From positions 4,075,501-4,139,500 of the forward strand of contig NZ_PDJB01000001.1 of assembly GCF_002563895.1 (NCBI RefSeq): a stretch of DNA of 64,000 bases, in the 5' to 3' direction. Below the pieces are notes generated by a model. It did not search any database. It saw only the letters and a program-made list of their open reading frames with translations, and was not told where the DNA came from. The translations under genes and the position numbers were made by a program. Every line of letters starts with the position of its first letter. The first letter of the stretch is position 1. The DNA is from Pseudomonas lurida (GTDB lineage: Bacteria; Pseudomonadota; Gammaproteobacteria; Pseudomonadales; Pseudomonadaceae). Below are positions 59,686-64,000 of this stretch, one piece after another.

Positions 59686-62600
59686 ATGCGCAACCCCGTC
59701 GACTCCGTGCCACCCCTGCCCCGCATTTACGCCCTGGACCCTCAAGAGGCGGAACAAAGCTGGGACAGCGCGCCGCAACTGCTGGCAGCGCTCAACGCTG
59801 CCCGGCTGGGCGCGTGGTGCTGGGAAATCGACACCGGCAGGATAAGCTGGTCGCGAGGTACCCAGGCGTTGTTCGGCTTCGATCCGCGCCAACCCTTACC
59901 CAAGGACCTGGACTACCTCGACCTGCTGGCGCCCCAGGACCGCGCCCGTGTGGTGCGCGCCTTTCACGCCGTTCTGGCGGGGGAGCCGTTCGAACAGGCC
60001 ATGCATCACCATATCCAGTGGCCGGACGGCACCCACCACTGGCTGGAGATCAATGGCAGCCTCGCCCCCGATAAAGCCGGGCGGCGTCGCATGATCGGGG
60101 TGATCCGCGAGACCACTCGCCAGCGCGAACGGGAGCACGCCCTCAGCCACTCCGAAAAGCGCTTCGCCACCCTGTTTCACCTGTGCCCCAACATGGTCCT
60201 GCTGACCCGCCAGTCCGACGGTTTGATCAGCGAAGCCAACCAGTATTTCGAAATGCTCTTCGGTTGGCCGTTGGCCCATGCCATCGGCCGCACTACCCTG
60301 GACCTGGGCCTGTGGCGCCACCCCGAGCAGCGCGCGCAACTGGTCAAGGCCACCCAGCGCAAGCGCGAGCCCATCACCATGGAGGTGCAGTTTTGCGCCA
60401 GCAACGGCCAGATCCATGATGGCACCCTCAGCGCACAAAAAGTCGAATTGGAGGGCGAGGCCTACCTGATCAGTACGTTTCTGGACACCACCGAACGCAA
60501 AAACGCCGAGCAGGCCCTCAAGGACAGCCAGGAGCGACTCGACCTCGCACTGGACTCGGCGCAACTGGGCACCTGGGACTGGCACATCCCCACCGGCATG
60601 CTTTACGGCTCGGCGCGCGCCGCGCAACTGCACGGCTTGCCGGCGGAGCCGTTCCATGAGTCCTTCGACGCGTTCTTCGAGGGGATGCCCGATGAAGAGC
60701 GCGAAAGCATGCGCGATGCCTACCGCACGCTGCGCGAGGGCCCGGCCGGCAACTATCAGCTGACTTATCGCGTGCCGATGGAAGACGGCAGTTCACGCTA
60801 CCTCGAAAGCCGCGCCCGCCTGTACCGCGATGAGCATGGCGCACCGCTGCGCATGGCCGGCACGCTGCTGGACATCACTGACCAGGTGGAACGCGAGCAA
60901 CGCCTGACCGCCTCCGAAGAAAAATTCGCCAGCCTGTTCCAGGCTAGCCCACATCCGATCTGCGTGACCAACGTGGACAGCGGCGCGTTTATCGAGATCA
61001 ACCCTGCCTTTACTCAGACGTTCGGCTGGACGGCCGACGAGGTGATCGATAAAAGCGCCGAGCAGATCGGTCTCTGGGATGAGTCGAGCAAACGCCTGGA
61101 GCGTATCGAGCGGGTGATCCGCGAACAGGCGCTGAGCAATGTGGCGGTCGTGGTGCATCACAAGAGCGGCCAGGCGCTGACCTGCGTGATTTCCAGCCGG
61201 TTGATCACCGTGGGCGACCAGCCGTGCATCGTCACCACCTTGCGCGACATCACCCAGCAGCAGCGCTCGGAAGCCGCGCTCAAGGCCAGCGAAGAGAAAT
61301 TCGCCAAGGCCTTCCATTCCAGCCCCGACGCGATTTCCATCACCGAGCGCGATACCGGCCGTTATGTGGAGGTCAACGACGGCTTCTGCCGCCTGACCGG
61401 CTATCGTGCCGATGAAGCCAAAGGCCTGACCCTTTACCAGATCGGCATCTGGGCCGATGAAAACCAGCGCGCTGCACTGCTGGCCGAACTGCAGATCAAA
61501 GGCCGCATCCACCACCTGGAAATGCTCTGGCACAACAAGCGCGGCGAGTTGCTGGCGGTGGAAGTGTCGGTGGAGCCCATCACCCTGAATGAAACCCCGT
61601 GCCTGTTGCTGACCGCACGGGACGTGAGCCTGCTGAAAAACGCCCAGGCGCAGATCCGCCACCTGGCCTATCACGACCCACTGACCAACCTGCCCAACCG
61701 CGCCCTGTTGATGGACCGCCTGAGCCAGCAGATCGCCCTGCTCAAGCGTCACAACCTGCGCGGCGCGCTGCTGTTCCTCGACCTCGACCACTTCAAGCAC
61801 ATCAACGACTCCCTCGGCCATCCCGTGGGTGACACGGTGCTGAAGATCGTCACCGCCCGCCTGGAGGCCAGCGTGCGCATGGAAGACACCGTGGCACGCC
61901 TGGGGGGTGATGAGTTCGTGGTGCTGCTCAGCGGCCTGGATGGCACTCGCACCGAAGTCAGCGCCCAGGTACAGGAGCTGGCCGATACCTTGCGGGAATT
62001 GCTTTCGGAGCCGATGTTCCTCGATGGTCACCGCCTGCAGGTCACGCCAAGTATTGGCGTGGCGCTGATTCCCGATCACGGCTCTACGCCTGCGGACTTG
62101 CTCAAGCGTGCCGATATCGCCCTGTACCGCGCCAAGGATTCAGGGCGCAACACCACGCAGATGTTCCACCACAGCATGCAAAAAACCGCCAGCGAACGCC
62201 TGCGGATGGAGACCGACCTGCGCCTGGCCTTGTCGCGTGGAGAGTTCAGCGTGCATTACCAGCCGCAGGTGGATGCGCGTGGCAACCGGATTGTCGGCGC
62301 CGAAGCCCTGGTGCGCTGGCAGCATCCGCAACTGGGCGCGCAGTCGCCGTCCGAATTCATCAAGGTGCTCGAAGACAGCGGCTTGATCCTGGAAGTCGGC
62401 ACCTGGATCCTTGATGAAGCCTGCGCGGCCTTTGAGCAATTGATCGCGGAAGGTTTGGTGGACCCGTTGAATTTCAGCCTGTGCGTGAACATCAGCCCTC
62501 GGCAGTTTCGCCAGAACGACTTCGTGGAACGGGTGGAGCGCAGCCTCAAGCAGCACCAGCTGCCGTTCAGCCTGCTGAAGCTGGAAATCACCGAGGGCAT

Positions 62601-62982
62601 CGTTATTCAGAACCTGGACGACACCATCAGCAAGATGCGCCGCCTGAAAAAGCTGGGTGTGAGCTTTGCGATGGATGACTTCGGGACCGGCTACTCGTCG
62701 CTCACTTACCTCAAGCGCCTGCCGGTGGATGCGCTGAAGATCGACCAGTCCTTCGTGCGCGACGCCACCCATGACCCCAACGACGCCGAGATCATCCGCG
62801 CTATCGTCGCCATGGCCCGCAGCTTGAACCTGGAGGTGATTGCCGAAGGCGTGGAAACCCAGGACCAACTGGCCTTCCTGCAGGGCCTGGGCTGCCATCT
62901 GTACCAAGGGTATCTGCACAGCCGCCCGCTGCCCATGATCGGATTCAGGGAGCGCCTGCTCGCGGGCGACGGCCGGGCTTAA
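59686..62982 (+). CDS. Five-PAS GGDEF-EAL cyclic-di-GMP protein
   Basis: 1098-residue cytoplasmic c-di-GMP enzyme. Five PAS/PAC units (about 25-140, 150-270, 280-400, 410-530 and 535-655), then GGDEF (about 665-835; signature RLGGDEFVVLLSG intact) and EAL (about 850-1095; EALVRWQHP, NISPRQF, LEITEG and DDFGTGYSSL all present). Both activities look possible; which one dominates is not clear. No TM segment. ATG at 59686 chosen; ribosome site AAGG is a little far. Confidence 0.93.
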   Translation: MRNPVDSVPPLPRIYALDPQEAEQSWDSAPQLLAALNAARLGAWCWEIDTGRISWSRGTQALFGFDPRQPLPKDLDYLDLLAPQDRARVVRAFHAVLAGEPFEQAMHHHIQWPDGTHHWLEINGSLAPDKAGRRRMIGVIRETTRQREREHALSHSEKRFATLFHLCPNMVLLTRQSDGLISEANQYFEMLFGWPLAHAIGRTTLDLGLWRHPEQRAQLVKATQRKREPITMEVQFCASNGQIHDGTLSAQKVELEGEAYLISTFLDTTERKNAEQALKDSQERLDLALDSAQLGTWDWHIPTGMLYGSARAAQLHGLPAEPFHESFDAFFEGMPDEERESMRDAYRTLREGPAGNYQLTYRVPMEDGSSRYLESRARLYRDEHGAPLRMAGTLLDITDQVEREQRLTASEEKFASLFQASPHPICVTNVDSGAFIEINPAFTQTFGWTADEVIDKSAEQIGLWDESSKRLERIERVIREQALSNVAVVVHHKSGQALTCVISSRLITVGDQPCIVTTLRDITQQQRSEAALKASEEKFAKAFHSSPDAISITERDTGRYVEVNDGFCRLTGYRADEAKGLTLYQIGIWADENQRAALLAELQIKGRIHHLEMLWHNKRGELLAVEVSVEPITLNETPCLLLTARDVSLLKNAQAQIRHLAYHDPLTNLPNRALLMDRLSQQIALLKRHNLRGALLFLDLDHFKHINDSLGHPVGDTVLKIVTARLEASVRMEDTVARLGGDEFVVLLSGLDGTRTEVSAQVQELADTLRELLSEPMFLDGHRLQVTPSIGVALIPDHGSTPADLLKRADIALYRAKDSGRNTTQMFHHSMQKTASERLRMETDLRLALSRGEFSVHYQPQVDARGNRIVGAEALVRWQHPQLGAQSPSEFIKVLEDSGLILEVGTWILDEACAAFEQLIAEGLVDPLNFSLCVNISPRQFRQNDFVERVERSLKQHQLPFSLLKLEITEGIVIQNLDDTISKMRRLKKLGVSFAMDDFGTGYSSLTYLKRLPVDALKIDQSFVRDATHDPNDAEIIRAIVAMARSLNLEVIAEGVETQDQLAFLQGLGCHLYQGYLHSRPLPMIGFRERLLAGDGRA

Positions 62983-64000
62983 ACCAGCTTGAGTGCGTCA
63001 ACGCCCTGTTGCATCCAGCGCGAGCTTTTCAAGTCGCGCCTGGCGCCATACTCATCCAGCGCGCCCTCTACAACGACGACCGAATGCCAGGCGTCCGCCA
63101 GGGTGCCTGGCACGCCTGACGCCAGTTCCTGCACGCTGCTGGAGCGAGTAAAAGCGTACAAGCCAAGACGGCGCAATGACTCACCCGGACTTTCACCGTC
63201 GTTCAGCGTCTGCAGGGCGACGTCATAACCGGCAGCGGCGCGAAACTCATGGTTTTCCAGCTGGGCCCGCTTGGCGCTCGCCGCGTAAAGGAATACGGCA
63301 TCAGCCACCAGACCTTTATCCGCACCACGGAAATTGGCCGCTGCACGGGCGATTTCCAGCTCGGCATGGGTGAGGTACACCGTGCAGTTGTCACGCATGG
63401 TGATGGTAAAACCCTTCGGCGTTTCAGTGACACGCTTGTAGATGCCGGTCGGGTTTTGCCCGTACTTCATCATCGCCGCCTTGATCGCCGACACCGTGAC
63501 ACAGTTGCCCTGCGCGCCTTGATAGAAACCCGACCAGATATTCACCGGCGGGACACCCACGGACGCCGCCGGGAACCGGGCAGGCCTGCCGCTGGCGGGG
63601 TCGACGGGCATATCGGCGGCAAGTTGGTAGCCATAGTCCTTGCCGACGGGCTCCGTCTGTCCATTGCGATGCTTGATCCCCTCCACCACCAGCGCGCCCG
63701 CCGTGTCAAAGGGGCTGATGACGCCAACGCTGCCGGGCTGGCGCAGCTGATCGGGTTGCACAAACCGCAGATAGCCCATCAGGCCCATGCCCTTCAACAC
63801 GTTGTAAAGGTGCTCTGCGCGCAAGGTCTTCGATAACGCCGCATCAAACAGCATATTGCCTTCGACTTGCTTGCGCTTGGCAAAGGCCGCCAACATGAAA
63901 TTGGCGGCGCAGATCATCGGCGCATCAGCACCGGTAAATCGCGTGGCTTTGGCAGTGAGCGCCAGCTCCTGCCTTGACAGCTTCACTTCAAAGCCATCTT
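62979..64000 (-). CDS. Putative calpain/papain-like peptidase with duplicated domain, 5' partial
   Basis: At least 340 residues, open at the right edge, so the true start is outside; GTG at 63986 is only internal to the frame. Two seen features: (i) an internal repeat of about 38 residues (63986-63830 region and 63380-63240 region; both have F-x-GAD and a-x-AKR-x-Q), 16 of 38 identical; (ii) YQGAQGNCVTV, with Gln156 six residues before Cys162 as in clan CA peptidases, and a later AWHSVVVV with His301 (numbered from that GTG). No signal peptide seen. The frame overlaps the preceding gene end by 4 bp (convergent). Function is inferred only from the motif. Confidence 0.7.
   Translation of the reverse strand, partial: DGFEVKLSRQELALTAKATRFTGADAPMICAANFMLAAFAKRKQVEGNMLFDAALSKTLRAEHLYNVLKGMGLMGYLRFVQPDQLRQPGSVGVISPFDTAGALVVEGIKHRNGQTEPVGKDYGYQLAADMPVDPASGRPARFPAASVGVPPVNIWSGFYQGAQGNCVTVSAIKAAMMKYGQNPTGIYKRVTETPKGFTITMRDNCTVYLTHAELEIARAAANFRGADKGLVADAVFLYAASAKRAQLENHEFRAAAGYDVALQTLNDGESPGESLRRLGLYAFTRSSSVQELASGVPGTLADAWHSVVVVEGALDEYGARRDLKSSRWMQQGVDALKLV

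Overview
The window looks like the chromosome of a Pseudomonas, most likely of the P. fluorescens group. The evidence is gene content and order: thrS-infC-rpmI-rplT-pheST-ihfA-merR-tRNA-Pro, and leuC-leuD-methyltransferase-leuB / asd / asd-paralogue / fimV-truA-trpF-accD-folC-dedD-cvpA-purF-metZ-SDR. An RsmE-type CsrA protein, a DUF1654 gene, and REP doublets between genes also fit. The DNA is GC-rich and there is no sign of prophage, insertion sequence or CRISPR.

Layout. (1) 1-4.2 kb: an RND drug-efflux pump (adaptor plus the N-terminus of the permease, cut by the window edge), divergent from a BaeSR-like two-component system. (2) 4.2-7.8 kb: a looser, lower-GC stretch with very small hypothetical genes and a chemotaxis receptor, ending at tRNA-Pro(GGG). 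(3) 7.8-15.4 kb: a translation cluster on the minus strand, including infC with an ATT start and a structured thrS leader. (4) 15.6-17.7 kb: small secreted, cold-shock, I78-inhibitor and hypothetical genes. (5) 17.7-24.8 kb: a ribose operon (rbsBACRKD) ending in a periplasmic nucleoside hydrolase, with a perfect palindromic operator. (6) 24.9-28.3 kb: periplasmic asparaginase behind a textbook sigma-54 promoter, an SOS-boxed DUF1654/endonuclease I pair, a SPOR lipoprotein and rsmE. (7) 28.5-37.8 kb: small genes, a HAD phosphatase, an exported alpha/beta hydrolase, a DUF2790 protein and a metal-type two-component system apparently tied together by a shared motif, then a pyroglutamyl peptidase/5-oxoproline transporter operon and an MFS exporter. 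(8) 37.8-40 kb: tRNA-Val(GAC), an amine oxidoreductase, two tRNA-Asp genes and tRNA-Val(TAC). (9) 40-58.6 kb: the conserved metZ-to-leuC block. (10) 58.7-64 kb: a LysR regulator, a five-PAS GGDEF-EAL protein and a partial gene for a possible calpain-like cysteine peptidase with a duplicated flanking domain.

The most useful new-looking signals are: the AauR/IHF/sigma-54 arrangement upstream of ansB; the duplicated 27-bp element upstream of the alpha/beta hydrolase and the DUF2790-two-component genes; a thrS leader hairpin whose 7-nt loop mimics a tRNA-Thr anticodon loop; the SOS box ahead of DUF1654-endA; the Q-x5-C...H protein at the right edge; and two tiny genes with good ribosome binding sites at 4.2 and 5.4 kb. 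No wholly new multigene system is evident. All calls come from reading the sequence, without database searches.
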